Of a stretch of 59,742 nt of DNA, positions 45,729 to 55,272 are shown piece by piece. The stretch is from positions 25,342 to 85,083 of the forward strand of contig NZ_KV817777.1 of NCBI RefSeq assembly GCF_001814775.1, written 5' to 3'. The position numbers were made by a program, and so were the translations under genes. Under the pieces are notes generated by a model. The model worked only from the letters and a program-made list of their open reading frames with translations, searched no databases and was not told where the DNA came from. The DNA comes from Streptococcus sp. HMSC067H01. GTDB taxonomy: Bacteria > Bacillota > Bacilli > Lactobacillales > Streptococcaceae. Numbering within the stretch: position 1 is the first letter of the stretch; every line of letters begins with the position of its first letter.

Positions 45729-47402
45729 ATGGTTTTAGATAAGGCGAGCTGTGACTTGCTTCAATATTTGATGGATCAAGAAACGTCCAAAACGATTATG
45801 ACGATTTCAAAAGATCTAGCTCAATCTCGAAGAAAAATCTACTATCACATTGATAAAATCAATGATGCTTTGGATGATGAGAAGTTGCATATCATCAGTC
45901 TGCCTCGGATTGGTATTCACTTAACCGAGGAACAAAGAGAAGCTTGTCATCAATTATTAGACGAAGTTGATTCTTATGATTACATCATGAGTGCCAATGA
46001 GCGGATGCAGCTGATGCTCCTTCTGATTGGTATTTCCAAAGAGAGAATCACGCTTGAAAAACTCATGGAATTAACAGAAGTCTCTCGAAATACAGTCCTT
46101 AATGACTTAAATAGCATTCGTTACCAGCTAACCTTGGAGCAGTATCAAGTAACGCTTCAAGTTAGTAAATCTCGCGGTTACTACTTGAATGCACATCCTC
46201 TTAATAAAATCCAGTATCTTCAATCCCTTCTCTATCATATCTTTATAGAGGAGAACCCAGCTTTTGTAGCTATTTTAGAGGAGAAAATCAAGGAGCGATT
46301 AGAAGATGAGAAGCTTCTTTCTGATGAAGTCAATCAATTCCTCAAAAAACAAGTTCCACTGGTTGAGCAAAATTTAGGGAAAAAAATAAACCATCACGAA
46401 GTCACCTTTATGTTACAGGTCCTTCCCTATCTTCTACTAGGGTGTGATACCGTTACTAGAAATCAAGATAAACATCAAGAAATTGATCAAGAATTTTCAT
46501 TGATTCGAAAGAGGATAGAATACCAGGTGTCTAAGAAACTAGGAGAACGCTTGTTTGAAACATTTGGCATCTCGTTTTCAGAATTAGATACATCTCTCTT
46601 GGCCATTCTTTTGTTATCCTATCGAAAAGATCGAGACATCCATGCAGAAAGTAAAGATTTTCAACATTTGAGAAGAGCTTTAGAAGAGTTTATTTGGTAT
46701 TTTGAATCCCAAACCAGAATGGAGATTGAACAGAAAGAAGACTTGTTGAGGAATCTCGTGATTCATTGTAAGGCGCTATTATTCAGAAAAAACTATGGTA
46801 TTTTCTCAAAAAATCCTTTGACACGTCAGATTCGTTCCAAGTATAGTGATCTTTTCGTAATTACAAAAAAATGTGCTGAAGTACTAGAAGAAGCTTGGCA
46901 GATTCGATTGACGGATGATGAGATTGCCTATTTGACCATTCATGTTGGAGGTTTTTTAAAGTATACTCCATCGATTCAAAACAATACCAAGAAGATTTAT
47001 ATTGTGTGTGATGAAGGAGTGGGCGTTTCTAAACTCTTACTTAAACAATGCCGCTTCTATCTTCCAAATGAACAGATAGGGGCAGTCTTTACCACTGAGC
47101 AGTTCAAAAGCGTGGAGGATATTACTCAGGTTGATTTGCTACTTACAACAAACGATGAACTTGAGAGTCGCTTCCCAGTGCTAAAGGTAAATCCTATACT
47201 TGAGGCAGAAGATATTTTACGCATGACAGACTTTATGAAAAACAAGGTCCTTCGAAAAGATGGTCGCACTTTTAAGGATAATCTCTCAACTATTATTGCT
47301 ACCTATATAACTGATAAACACGCTGCAGCAAAATTACAAGAAGAAATTCAACTTTTAATCAACCAAGAATTAGTCATCCAAGCTTTTTTAGATGAATCAT
47401 AA
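45729..47402 (+). CDS. ulaR: PRD-containing transcriptional regulator of ascorbate use
   Basis: 557 residues, BglG/MtlR type: two N-terminal helix-turn-helix regions (IMTISKDLAQSRRKIYYHIDKIN; LMELTEVSRNTVLNDLNSIR), two PRD domains with candidate phospho-His residues (about 165-400), and a C-terminal IIB-like domain (IYIVCDEGVGVSKLLLKQC) with a Cys. DNA binding, not RNA antitermination, is expected from the HTH domains. PTS phosphorylation should tune it. It lies between its probable targets ulaA-F and ulaG. GAGGAG lies upstream. The assignment to UlaR rests on context. Confidence 0.88.
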   Translation: MVLDKASCDLLQYLMDQETSKTIMTISKDLAQSRRKIYYHIDKINDALDDEKLHIISLPRIGIHLTEEQREACHQLLDEVDSYDYIMSANERMQLMLLLIGISKERITLEKLMELTEVSRNTVLNDLNSIRYQLTLEQYQVTLQVSKSRGYYLNAHPLNKIQYLQSLLYHIFIEENPAFVAILEEKIKERLEDEKLLSDEVNQFLKKQVPLVEQNLGKKINHHEVTFMLQVLPYLLLGCDTVTRNQDKHQEIDQEFSLIRKRIEYQVSKKLGERLFETFGISFSELDTSLLAILLLSYRKDRDIHAESKDFQHLRRALEEFIWYFESQTRMEIEQKEDLLRNLVIHCKALLFRKNYGIFSKNPLTRQIRSKYSDLFVITKKCAEVLEEAWQIRLTDDEIAYLTIHVGGFLKYTPSIQNNTKKIYIVCDEGVGVSKLLLKQCRFYLPNEQIGAVFTTEQFKSVEDITQVDLLLTTNDELESRFPVLKVNPILEAEDILRMTDFMKNKVLRKDGRTFKDNLSTIIATYITDKHAAAKLQEEIQLLINQELVIQAFLDES

Positions 47403-47408
47403 ACATCA

Positions 47409-47452
47409 CAGTCCAATGATGAACACAAGCCTGTGTTTTTCTTGGTCTTTTT
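47409..47452 (+). promoter_or_regulatory. Operator-like element upstream of ulaG (UlaR candidate site)
   Basis: The second copy of the element at 40879-40922, with identical outer blocks and identical spacing to its -10 (TATACT, 47471-47476). It starts six bases after the ulaR stop, and may also serve as the ulaR terminator. Confidence 0.75.
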
Positions 47453-47518
47453 TAATATATCGGTCGGTGTTATACTAAGTATGAAATAAATACTTGAACA
47501 AAATATGGAGGATTTCAA

Positions 47519-48610
47519 ATGCCAAACGTAAAAGAAATTACAAGAGAATCATGGATTTTAGCTACTTTCCCAGAGTGGGGAACATGGTTGAACGAAGAAA
47601 TCGAAGAAGAAGTCGTTCCTGAAGGCAACTTTGCCATGTGGTGGCTAGGCAACTGTGGTACTTGGATTAAAACACCAGGTGGTGCTAACGTTGTCATGGA
47701 CCTTTGGTCAAACCGTGGAAAATCAACTAAAAAAGTGAAAGATATGGTTCGCGGACACCAAATGGCAAATATGGCAGGTGTTCGTAAATTGCAACCAAAC
47801 TTACGTGTTCAGCCAATGGTTATCGATCCATTTGCTATCAATGAACTCGACTACTACTTGGTTTCACACTTCCATAGTGACCATATCGACCCATACACAG
47901 CTGCAGCAATTCTCAATAATCCTAAGTTAGAACATGTTAAGTTTATCGGCCCTTACCATTGTGGACGAATCTGGGAAGGATGGGGTGTTCCAAAAGAACG
48001 CATCATCGTTGTCAAACCAGGTGATACTATTGAACTAAAAGACATGAAGATTCATGCGGTAGAATCATTTGACCGTACTTGCTTGGTAACGCTACCAGTG
48101 AACGGTGCTGATGAGACAGGTGGCGAACTTGCTGGTTTAGCTGTTACAGATGAAGAAATGGCTCAAAAGGCTGTTAACTATGTCTTTGAAACACCAGGTG
48201 GAACCATCTATCATGGTGCTGATTCTCACTTCTCAAACTACTTTGCGAAACATGGCAAAGACTTCAAAATTGATGTTGCTTTGAATAACTATGGTGAAAA
48301 CCCAGTAGGTATCCAAGATAAAATGACCTCTATCGACCTACTTCGCATGGCAGAAAATCTACGTGCTAAAGTCATTATCCCAGTTCACTATGATATCTGG
48401 TCTAACTTCATGGCTTCTACGAATGAAATCCTAGAACTTTGGAAGATGAGAAAAGATCGTTTGCAATACGATTTCCATCCATTTATCTGGGAAGTTGGTG
48501 GTAAATACACTTATCCTCAAGACCAACACTTAATAGAATATCATCACCCGCGTGGTTTTGATGACTGCTTCGAACAAGACTCAAATATCCAATTCAAAGC
48601 CTTGCTTTAA
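47519..48610 (+). CDS. ulaG: L-ascorbate-6-phosphate lactonase
   Basis: 363 residues, metallo-beta-lactamase fold with the metal motif HFHSDH (about 120-125) and further His/Asp in [10 protein letters not shown] and PVHYD. It opens the lactone ring of L-ascorbate-6-P to give 3-keto-L-gulonate-6-P, the UlaD substrate. It is a separate transcript from ulaA-F but shares its operator element. ATGGAGG lies upstream. Confidence 0.96.
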   Translation: MPNVKEITRESWILATFPEWGTWLNEEIEEEVVPEGNFAMWWLGNCGTWIKTPGGANVVMDLWSNRGKSTKKVKDMVRGHQMANMAGVRKLQPNLRVQPMVIDPFAINELDYYLVSHFHSDHIDPYTAAAILNNPKLEHVKFIGPYHCGRIWEGWGVPKERIIVVKPGDTIELKDMKIHAVESFDRTCLVTLPVNGADETGGELAGLAVTDEEMAQKAVNYVFETPGGTIYHGADSHFSNYFAKHGKDFKIDVALNNYGENPVGIQDKMTSIDLLRMAENLRAKVIIPVHYDIWSNFMASTNEILELWKMRKDRLQYDFHPFIWEVGGKYTYPQDQHLIEYHHPRGFDDCFEQDSNIQFKALL

Positions 48611-48631
48611 TATAAAAATTTTTTCTGGAGG

Positions 48632-48662
48632 TTATCCGTATGTTGCACGATACGGATAATTT
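48632..48662 (+). terminator. Terminator of ulaG
   Basis: TTATCCGTAT-GTTGCACG-ATACGGATAA followed by TTTTC. Confidence 0.85.
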
Positions 48663-48687
48663 TCATATAATAGTACAAATAGAATAT

Positions 48688-48703
48688 GTGATAGACCTAT
48701 CAC
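48688..48703. promoter_or_regulatory. Palindrome in the tkt leader, operator candidate
   Basis: GTGATAG-AC-CTATCAC, perfect 7-bp arms, located 17 bases after the probable -10 TATAAT (48666-48671) and upstream of the AAAGGAAA ribosome binding site. No regulator assigned. Confidence 0.5.
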
Positions 48704-48724
48704 CTCAAAGAGAAAGGAAATTCT

Positions 48725-50701
48725 ATGTCAAATCTATCTGTTAATGCGATTCGTTTTCTAGGTATTGACGCTATCAATAAAGCCAACTCAGGTCACCCAG
48801 GGGTAGTCATGGGTGCAGCACCGATGGCATACAGCCTATTCACTAAAGAACTTCGTATCAATCCAGCTCAACCAAACTGGATTAACCGCGACCGTTTCAT
48901 TCTTTCAGCTGGTCACGGATCAATGCTTCTTTATGCCCTTCTTCACCTTTCTGGTTTTGAAGATGTGAGCATGGATGAGGTAAAGAACTTCCGTCAATGG
49001 GGCTCTAAAACTCCAGGTCACCCAGAATTTGGTCATACAGCAGGGGTTGATGCAACAACAGGCCCTCTAGGACAAGGGATTGCGACTGCGACAGGTTTTG
49101 CACAAGCAGAACGTTTCCTTGCAGCTAAGTACAACCGTGAAGGTTATAACATCTTTGACCACTACACTTACGTTATCTGTGGAGATGGTGACTTGATGGA
49201 AGGTGTCTCAAGTGAAGCTGCTTCTTATGCAGGCTTGCAAAAGCTTGACAAGTTGGTTGTTCTTTATGATTCAAATGATATCAACTTGGATGGTGAGACA
49301 AAAGATTCTTTCACAGAAAGTGTCCGCGATCGTTACAATGCTTATGGTTGGCATACAGCCTTGGTAGAAGATGGAACAGACTTAGAAGCTATTCATGCTG
49401 CTATTGAAGAAGCTAAGGCTTCAGGAAAACCATCTTTGATCGAAGTGAAAACTGTTATTGGTTATGGTTCTCCAAATAAACAAGGGACTAATGCCGTACA
49501 CGGTGCTCCTCTTGGAGCGGATGAAACTGCAGCAACTCGCCAGGCACTTGGTTGGAACTATGAACCGTTTGAAATCCCAGTAGAAGTTTATGATGATTTC
49601 AAAGAAAATGTTGCAGACCGTGGCGCATCAGCCTATGAAGCATGGACAAAACTAGTCGCAGATTATAAAGAAGCTCACCCAGAACTGGCTGCAGAAGTGG
49701 AAGCAATTATCGAAGGACGCGATCCAGTTGAGGTGACTCCAGAAGACTTCCCAGCTTTAGAAAATGGCTTCTCTCAAGCAACTCGTAACTCAAGTCAGGA
49801 TGCTTTGAATGTAGTGGCTGCTAAATTGCCAACCTTCCTTGGTGGATCAGCAGACCTCGCTCATTCAAATATGACTTACATCAAAACTGATGGACTTCAA
49901 GATGATGCAAATCGCTTAAATCGTAACATCCAATTTGGTGTTCGTGAATTTGCAATGGGTACTGTCTTGAATGGAATGGCTCTTCACGGTGGACTTCGAG
50001 TTTATGGTGGAACTTTCTTCGTATTCTCAGACTACCTTAAAGCAGCAGTTCGTTTGTCAGCCTTACAAGGTCTTCCAGTGACTTATGTCTTCACTCACGA
50101 TTCAATCGCAGTTGGTGAAGATGGACCAACTCATGAACCGATTGAGCACTTGGCAGGTCTTCGTGCGATTCCAAACCTTAATGTTTTCCGTCCTGCTGAT
50201 GCACGTGAAACACAAGCAGCTTGGTATCAAGCAGTTAAGAGCGAGAAAACACCGACTGTTCTTGTCTTGACTCGTCAAAACTTGACTGTTGAGGAAGGAA
50301 CAGACTTTGACAAGGTTGCGAAAGGTGCTTATGTCGTTTATGAAAATGCAGCAGACTTCGACACTATCTTGATTGCGACTGGTTCAGAGGTTAATCTGGC
50401 TGTTGCAGCCGCTAAAGAATTGGCAAGCCAAGGTGGAAAAGTTCGCGTAGTCAGCATGCCATCTACAGATGTCTTTGATGCACAAGATGCAGCATACAAA
50501 GAAGAGATTTTACCAAATGCAGTTCGTCGTCGTGTAGCAGTTGAAATGGGAGCAACTCAAAACTGGTATAAATACGTTGGTCTTGATGGAGCGGTTCTCG
50601 GTATTGATACCTTTGGAGCGTCTGCGCCAGCACCAAAAGTTTTAGCAGAGTATGGATTTACAGTTGAAAACTTAGTAGAACTTGTAAACAACTTGAAATA
50701 A
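48725..50701 (+). CDS. tkt: Transketolase
   Basis: 658 residues. The thiamine diphosphate motif starts [18 protein letters not shown] and ends NDINLDG (about 155-190). The pyrimidine domain carries GVREFAMG with the catalytic Glu. The C-terminal domain is intact. It links D-xylulose-5-P, the end product of the ula pathway, with glycolysis. It has its own promoter, so it is probably not only an ascorbate gene; a second transketolase elsewhere is possible. Confidence 0.96.
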   Translation: MSNLSVNAIRFLGIDAINKANSGHPGVVMGAAPMAYSLFTKELRINPAQPNWINRDRFILSAGHGSMLLYALLHLSGFEDVSMDEVKNFRQWGSKTPGHPEFGHTAGVDATTGPLGQGIATATGFAQAERFLAAKYNREGYNIFDHYTYVICGDGDLMEGVSSEAASYAGLQKLDKLVVLYDSNDINLDGETKDSFTESVRDRYNAYGWHTALVEDGTDLEAIHAAIEEAKASGKPSLIEVKTVIGYGSPNKQGTNAVHGAPLGADETAATRQALGWNYEPFEIPVEVYDDFKENVADRGASAYEAWTKLVADYKEAHPELAAEVEAIIEGRDPVEVTPEDFPALENGFSQATRNSSQDALNVVAAKLPTFLGGSADLAHSNMTYIKTDGLQDDANRLNRNIQFGVREFAMGTVLNGMALHGGLRVYGGTFFVFSDYLKAAVRLSALQGLPVTYVFTHDSIAVGEDGPTHEPIEHLAGLRAIPNLNVFRPADARETQAAWYQAVKSEKTPTVLVLTRQNLTVEEGTDFDKVAKGAYVVYENAADFDTILIATGSEVNLAVAAAKELASQGGKVRVVSMPSTDVFDAQDAAYKEEILPNAVRRRVAVEMGATQNWYKYVGLDGAVLGIDTFGASAPAPKVLAEYGFTVENLVELVNNLK

Positions 50702-50727
50702 TATAGAGGCATATTGCTAAAAAAGTC

Positions 50728-50760
50728 GAGGTTGGGAATTTTTGTCCTAGCCTCTTTCTT
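50728..50760 (+). terminator. Terminator of tkt
   Basis: GAGG-TT-GGGA-ATTTTTG-TCC-TAG-CCTC followed by TTTCTT. Confidence 0.75.
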
Positions 50761-50842
50761 GATATAAAAGCATGGCCTAATCTTGTAAAAACACTTAAAA
50801 TTTGTTATAGTAGTTTTATCTAATTACAAAGGAGTAAAAATA

Positions 50843-51163
50843 ATGGGTGGGAATTTAACATTTTTAATTATGCTTGTCTTGATGTTGGGCTTGATGTTCT
50901 TCATGCAACGTTCTCAAAAGAAACAAGCGGAAAAACGTATGGAGAGCCTCAATAAGCTTCAAAAAGGCTACGAAGTAATCACTATTGGTGGTCTCTACGG
51001 TACAGTCGATGAAGTAGACACAGAAAATAGAACAATTGTTCTTGATGTTGATGGCGTATACTTAACCTTCGAACTGGCAGCAATTCGAACTGTTTTGCCA
51101 GTCAAAGAAGCTGTGACACCTGAAGGAGCTGTTATTGAAGACAGCAGTGCTATTGAAGAATAA
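50843..51163 (+). CDS. yajC: Preprotein translocase accessory subunit YajC
   Basis: 106 residues: one N-terminal membrane helix (about 3-20, LTFLIMLVLMLGLMFFMQ) followed by a cytoplasmic beta-rich domain (LQKGYEVITIGGLYGTVDEVD). It associates with SecDF/YidC in the Sec pathway. CAAAGGAG lies upstream. Confidence 0.94.
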   Translation: MGGNLTFLIMLVLMLGLMFFMQRSQKKQAEKRMESLNKLQKGYEVITIGGLYGTVDEVDTENRTIVLDVDGVYLTFELAAIRTVLPVKEAVTPEGAVIEDSSAIEE

Positions 51164-51211
51164 AACGGGGTGGATCACATTCCCGTTTTTCTATAAGTGA
51201 GAGGAAGAGTA

Positions 51212-51667
51212 ATGAAAAAAATTGCCTTTGTCTGTCTTGGTAATATTTGTCGCAGTCCTATGGCGGAATTTGTGATGAAATCCTTGACCGATAAGTATGA
51301 GGTTCAAAGCCGAGCGACTTCTTCCTGGGAACATGGCAATCCGATCCACAAAGGGACACAAGGAATCTTTCGAATCCATGGCGTTCCTTATGATACTTCG
51401 AAAACTTCCCAACAAATTTCTAAAAAAGACTTTGAGTATTTTGACTATATCATTGGTATGGATGAGTCTAACCTTGCTGACTTATATCAGATGTGCCCGC
51501 AAGATCAACAAGATAAGATCCAAGCGTTTGCAGCTGAAAGCGTCCCAGACCCATGGTATACAGGTGATTTTGAAGAAACTTATGATCGGATTTCAACTGG
51601 TTGTCGAGCTTGGTTAAGTCGCTTAGAAAATGAGAGTGAAAATGGAAAATATAAAGAAACTCTATGA
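51212..51667 (+). CDS. Low-molecular-weight protein tyrosine phosphatase
   Basis: 151 residues. The phosphate-binding loop is CLGNICRS (C-x5-R-S) right after the first strand, and the general acid Asp is in VPDPWYTGDFEETYDRI. It may remove phosphate from tyrosine kinase substrates of capsule/exopolysaccharide control or from small molecules. The start is the ATG at 51212 after GAGAGGAAGAG. It overlaps the MORN gene at its 3' end. Confidence 0.92.
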   Translation: MKKIAFVCLGNICRSPMAEFVMKSLTDKYEVQSRATSSWEHGNPIHKGTQGIFRIHGVPYDTSKTSQQISKKDFEYFDYIIGMDESNLADLYQMCPQDQQDKIQAFAAESVPDPWYTGDFEETYDRISTGCRAWLSRLENESENGKYKETL

Positions 51668-52055
51668 AAAATACAGTGTCTATTTGACACGCCCTCGACT
51701 AGAAATTGCGACAGTAATCGTCATTGTTGTCTGCGCAGGTTTAGTATTTCTGACAAATCTTCCCAAGCAAGGAGTTCTCAAACTGGATGGGGATACCATT
51801 GTTTACGATGGAAGCCTAGTTCGTGGTAAGATGAATGGTCAGGGAACTGTTACCTTTGCAAACGGTGATAGCTATACTGGAGAATTCAGTAATGGAGCCT
51901 TCAATGGTAAAGGTACCTATCAAGCCAAAGCAGGCTGGGTATATGAGGGTGATTTTGTAAATGGCCAAGCTGAGGGAAAAGGAAAATTGACTACTGAACA
52001 AGAAGTAGTTTATGAGGGAGACTTCAAGCAAGGTTTGTTCCAACAACCACAGTAA
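51642..52055 (+). CDS. MORN-repeat membrane protein
   Basis: 137 residues from the ATG at 51642, with GAGAGTG upstream inside the phosphatase gene. One membrane helix (about 21-40, LEIATVIVIVVCAGLVFLTN) precedes three MORN-type repeats beginning YDGSLVRGKMNGQGTVTFANG, YTGEFSNGAFNGKGTY, and YEGDFVNGQAEGKGKLTT, plus a last half repeat. MORN repeats form beta-hairpin ribbons that bind proteins or lipids. It is probably on the outer face of the membrane. Role unknown; overlap with the phosphatase suggests joint expression. Confidence 0.85.
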   Translation: MENIKKLYEKYSVYLTRPRLEIATVIVIVVCAGLVFLTNLPKQGVLKLDGDTIVYDGSLVRGKMNGQGTVTFANGDSYTGEFSNGAFNGKGTYQAKAGWVYEGDFVNGQAEGKGKLTTEQEVVYEGDFKQGLFQQPQ

Positions 52056-52082
52056 CCTCCTCCTAGAAGGAGGTCTTCTTTC
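52055..52082 (+). terminator. Weak terminator after the MORN gene
   Basis: ACCTCCT-CCTAGA-AGGAGGT followed by CTTCTTTC. The stem is good but the T-tract is interrupted. Confidence 0.6.
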
Positions 52083-52143
52083 AGAGGATAGGAAAACGCT
52101 TACATGGAAACAAGAGGCATTTCCAACCCTTCTTTACAATTAA

Positions 52144-52254
52144 GTTTGTGAAAAATAAAACTTTTTTAAAAACATTCACAAACTATCGGTTCAAAAGCAT
52201 CTGCAGAAGGGTGTTTGACATCATTTTCACAAACAAACAAAAAAAGTTTGTGAA
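52144..52254 (+). promoter_or_regulatory. Four phased Rex-type half-sites upstream of adhE
   Basis: GTTTGTGAA (52144-52152), TTCACAAAC (52175-52183), TTCACAAAC (52226-52234), GTTTGTGAA (52246-52254). The half-sites are identical; start distances are 31, 51 and 20 bases, near whole helical turns. The gene-free stretch 52083-52300 holds nothing else that I recognise. Confidence 0.65.
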
Positions 52255-52269
52255 ATGCTCATGAAACTG

Positions 52270-52298
52270 TTTACAAATTTTAAAAAAAGAGTTATAAT
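52270..52298 (+). promoter_or_regulatory. Promoter of adhE
   Basis: TTTACA (52270-52275), 17-base spacer, TATAAT (52293-52298). Confidence 0.75.
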
Positions 52299-52302
52299 AA
52301 AC

Positions 52303-52320
52303 TTGTGAAAAAATTAACAA
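52303..52320 (+). promoter_or_regulatory. Rex operator at the adhE transcription start
   Basis: TTGTGAA-AAAA-TTAACAA matches the Rex consensus TTGTGAA-N4-TTCACAA at 13 of 14 fixed positions. It covers the predicted start point, so Rex (released when NADH/NAD is high) would block transcription in aerobic cells. Confidence 0.75.
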
Positions 52321-52355
52321 AGGACTTACAATCCTTGAAAGCTATGGAGGAAAAT

Positions 52356-55007
52356 ATGGCTGATAAAAAAACTGTAACACCAGAAGAAAAGAAACTCGCT
52401 GCTGAAAAGCATGTCGATGGTTTGGTGCAAAAAGCTTTAGTTGCCCTTGAAGAAATGCGTAAACTCGACCAAGATCAAGTCGATTATATCGTAGCAAAAG
52501 CTTCAGTTGCAGCACTTGATGCTCACGGAGAATTGGCTTTACATGCCTTTGAAGAAACAGGACGTGGAGTATTTGAAGATAAAGCAACTAAGAACCTATT
52601 TGCTTGTGAGCACGTAGTAAACAACATGCGCCACACTAAAACAGTTGGTGTTATCGAAGAAGACGATGTAACAGGATTGACTCTTATCGCTGAACCAGTT
52701 GGTGTTGTTTGTGGTATCACTCCAACAACTAACCCAACTTCAACAGCAATCTTTAAAGCTTTGATTTCATTGAAGACTCGTAATCCTATTGTCTTTGCAT
52801 TCCACCCATCAGCTCAAGAATCATCTGCTCACGCTGCTCAAATCGTGCGTGATGCAGCGATTAAAGCAGGAGCTCCTGAAAACTGTGTACAGTGGATTAC
52901 TGAACCATCTATGGAAGCAACTAGCGCGTTGATGAACCACGAAGGTATTGCAACAATCCTTGCAACAGGTGGTAATGCCATGGTTAAAGCCGCATACTCA
53001 TGTGGTAAACCAGCTCTTGGGGTAGGTGCCGGTAACGTTCCAGCTTATGTTGAAAAATCAGCTAACATCCGCCAAGCTGCTCACGATATCGTCATGTCTA
53101 AATCATTTGATAACGGTATGGTCTGTGCATCTGAACAAGCGGTTATCATTGACAAAGAAATTTACGATGAATTTGTAGCAGAGTTCAAATCTTATCACAC
53201 TTACTTTGTAAACAAAAAAGAAAAAGCTCTTCTTGAAGAGTTCTGCTTCGGCGTGAAAGCAAACAGCAAAAACTGTGCTGGTGCAAAATTGAACGCTGAC
53301 ATTGTTGGTAAACCAGCAACTTGGATTGCAGAACAAGCAGGATTTACTGTTCCAGAAGGGACAAACATTCTTGCTGCAGAATGTAAAGAAGTTGGTGAAA
53401 ACGAGCCATTGACTCGTGAAAAATTGTCACCAGTTATCGCAGTTTTGAAATCTGAAAGCCGTGAAGATGGTATTGCTAAAGCTCGTCAAATGGTTGAATT
53501 TAACGGTCTTGGGCACTCAGCAGCCATCCATACAGCTGATGAAGAATTGACTAAAGAATTTGGTAAAGCTGTTAAAGCTATTCGTGTTATCTGTAACTCA
53601 CCTTCTACTTTCGGTGGTATCGGGGACGTTTATAATGCCTTCTTGCCATCATTGACACTCGGATGTGGTTCTTACGGACGTAACTCAGTTGGGGATAACG
53701 TTAGCGCCATCAACCTCTTGAACATCAAAAAAGTCGGAAGACGGAGAAATAACATGCAATGGATGAAACTTCCTTCAAAAACATACTTTGAACGTGATTC
53801 AATTCAATACCTTCAAAAATGTCGTGACGTTGAGCGTGTCATGATCGTTACTGACCACGCTATGGTAGAGCTTGGCTTCCTTGATCGTATCATCGAACAA
53901 CTTGACCTTCGTCGCAATAAGGTTGTTTACCAAATCTTTGCAGATGTAGAACCAGATCCAGATATTACTACAGTTGAACGTGGTACTGAGATCATGCGTG
54001 CCTTCAAACCAGATACAATCATCGCTCTTGGTGGTGGATCTCCAATGGATGCTGCTAAAGTAATGTGGCTCTTCTATGAACAACCAGAAGTGGACTTCCG
54101 TGACCTTGTACAAAAATTCATGGATATCCGTAAACGTGCCTTCAAATTCCCATTACTTGGTAAGAAGACTAAATTCATCGCTATCCCAACTACATCTGGT
54201 ACAGGATCTGAAGTAACTCCATTTGCCGTTATCTCTGATAAAGCAAACAACCGTAAATACCCAATCGCTGACTATTCATTGACACCAACTGTGGCAATCG
54301 TAGACCCTGCTTTGGTATTGACAGTTCCTGGATTTGTAGCTGCTGATACTGGTATGGACGTATTGACTCACGCAACTGAAGCTTACGTATCACAAATGGC
54401 TAGCGACTACACTGACGGTCTTGCGCTTCAAGCTATCAAACTTGTATTCGAAAACCTTGAAAGCTCAGTTAAGAATGCAGACTTCCACTCACGTGAGAAA
54501 ATGCATAACGCTTCAACAATCGCTGGTATGGCCTTTGCCAATGCCTTCCTAGGTATTTCTCACTCAATGGCTCACAAGATTGGTGCGCAATTCCACACAG
54601 TTCACGGACGTACAAATGCAATCTTGCTTCCATATGTTATCCGTTACAACGGTACTCGCCCAGCTAAGACAGCTACATGGCCTAAGTACAACTACTACCG
54701 TGCAGATGAGAAATATCAAGATATCGCTCGTATGCTTGGACTTCCAGCTTCTACACCAGAAGAAGGGGTTGAATCTTTTGCAAAAGCTGTTTACGAACTC
54801 GGTGAACGCGTAGGTATCGAAATGAACTTCAAAGCACAAGGTGTTGACGAAAAAGAATGGAAAGAACATTCACGTGAATTGGCCTTCCTTGCTTATGAAG
54901 ACCAATGTTCACCTGCAAACCCACGTCTTCCAATGGTTGACCATATGCAAGAAATCATCGAAGATGCTTACTATGGTTACAAAGAAAGACCAGGACGCCG
55001 TAAATAA
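52356..55007 (+). CDS. adhE: Bifunctional acetaldehyde-CoA/alcohol dehydrogenase
   Basis: 883 residues. The N-terminal aldehyde dehydrogenase half (about 1-440) carries the catalytic Cys in FDNGMVCASEQA. A linker follows, then an iron-dependent alcohol dehydrogenase half (about 450-883) with GGGSPMDAAK and the metal-binding His residues in GISHSMAHKIGAQFHTVHG. It turns acetyl-CoA into ethanol and regenerates two NAD+, and forms spirosome filaments in related bacteria. I start at MADKKTVTP with TGGAGG upstream; the GTG at 52305 lies inside the Rex operator. Confidence 0.96.
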   Translation: MADKKTVTPEEKKLAAEKHVDGLVQKALVALEEMRKLDQDQVDYIVAKASVAALDAHGELALHAFEETGRGVFEDKATKNLFACEHVVNNMRHTKTVGVIEEDDVTGLTLIAEPVGVVCGITPTTNPTSTAIFKALISLKTRNPIVFAFHPSAQESSAHAAQIVRDAAIKAGAPENCVQWITEPSMEATSALMNHEGIATILATGGNAMVKAAYSCGKPALGVGAGNVPAYVEKSANIRQAAHDIVMSKSFDNGMVCASEQAVIIDKEIYDEFVAEFKSYHTYFVNKKEKALLEEFCFGVKANSKNCAGAKLNADIVGKPATWIAEQAGFTVPEGTNILAAECKEVGENEPLTREKLSPVIAVLKSESREDGIAKARQMVEFNGLGHSAAIHTADEELTKEFGKAVKAIRVICNSPSTFGGIGDVYNAFLPSLTLGCGSYGRNSVGDNVSAINLLNIKKVGRRRNNMQWMKLPSKTYFERDSIQYLQKCRDVERVMIVTDHAMVELGFLDRIIEQLDLRRNKVVYQIFADVEPDPDITTVERGTEIMRAFKPDTIIALGGGSPMDAAKVMWLFYEQPEVDFRDLVQKFMDIRKRAFKFPLLGKKTKFIAIPTTSGTGSEVTPFAVISDKANNRKYPIADYSLTPTVAIVDPALVLTVPGFVAADTGMDVLTHATEAYVSQMASDYTDGLALQAIKLVFENLESSVKNADFHSREKMHNASTIAGMAFANAFLGISHSMAHKIGAQFHTVHGRTNAILLPYVIRYNGTRPAKTATWPKYNYYRADEKYQDIARMLGLPASTPEEGVESFAKAVYELGERVGIEMNFKAQGVDEKEWKEHSRELAFLAYEDQCSPANPRLPMVDHMQEIIEDAYYGYKERPGRRK

Positions 55008-55020
55008 TTGATTATCAGCC

Positions 55021-55046
55021 AAAACCGAGGGGAACCTCGGTTTTTT
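55021..55046 (+). terminator. Terminator of adhE
   Basis: AAAACCGAGG-GGAA-CCTCGGTTTTTT, a strong stem with a T-run. Confidence 0.93.
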
Positions 55047-55157
55047 ATGGTTAGAGAGTGTATTTTCATAAAAAATTGCAAGGATGAGAGTCAGATGCAA
55101 GGCTAAGTAAAGAAATGAAAATATTACCAAAGCTTATCAGAAAAACAAGGCCAGCGC

Positions 55158-55186
55158 TTGCAATTAAACTCAAATAGTTATATAAT
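55158..55186 (+). promoter_or_regulatory. Promoter of gap
   Basis: TTGCAA (55158-55163), 17-base spacer, TATAAT (55181-55186). The same TTGCAA -35 is seen before rpsJ and infA. Confidence 0.8.
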
Positions 55187-55272
55187 AGGTTTGTTGAAAG
55201 GTGATTTGTAGTGATTCAAGTTACTCTTTTCACAATAAAATTTTCATGATTTTCATAAGGAGGAAATCACTA

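Noticed and set aside
52305..52355. N-terminal 17-codon extension of AdhE starting at GTG 52305
   Set aside because: The GTG lies inside the Rex operator and at the transcription start; the ATG at 52356 has TGGAGG and gives the usual 883-residue protein.
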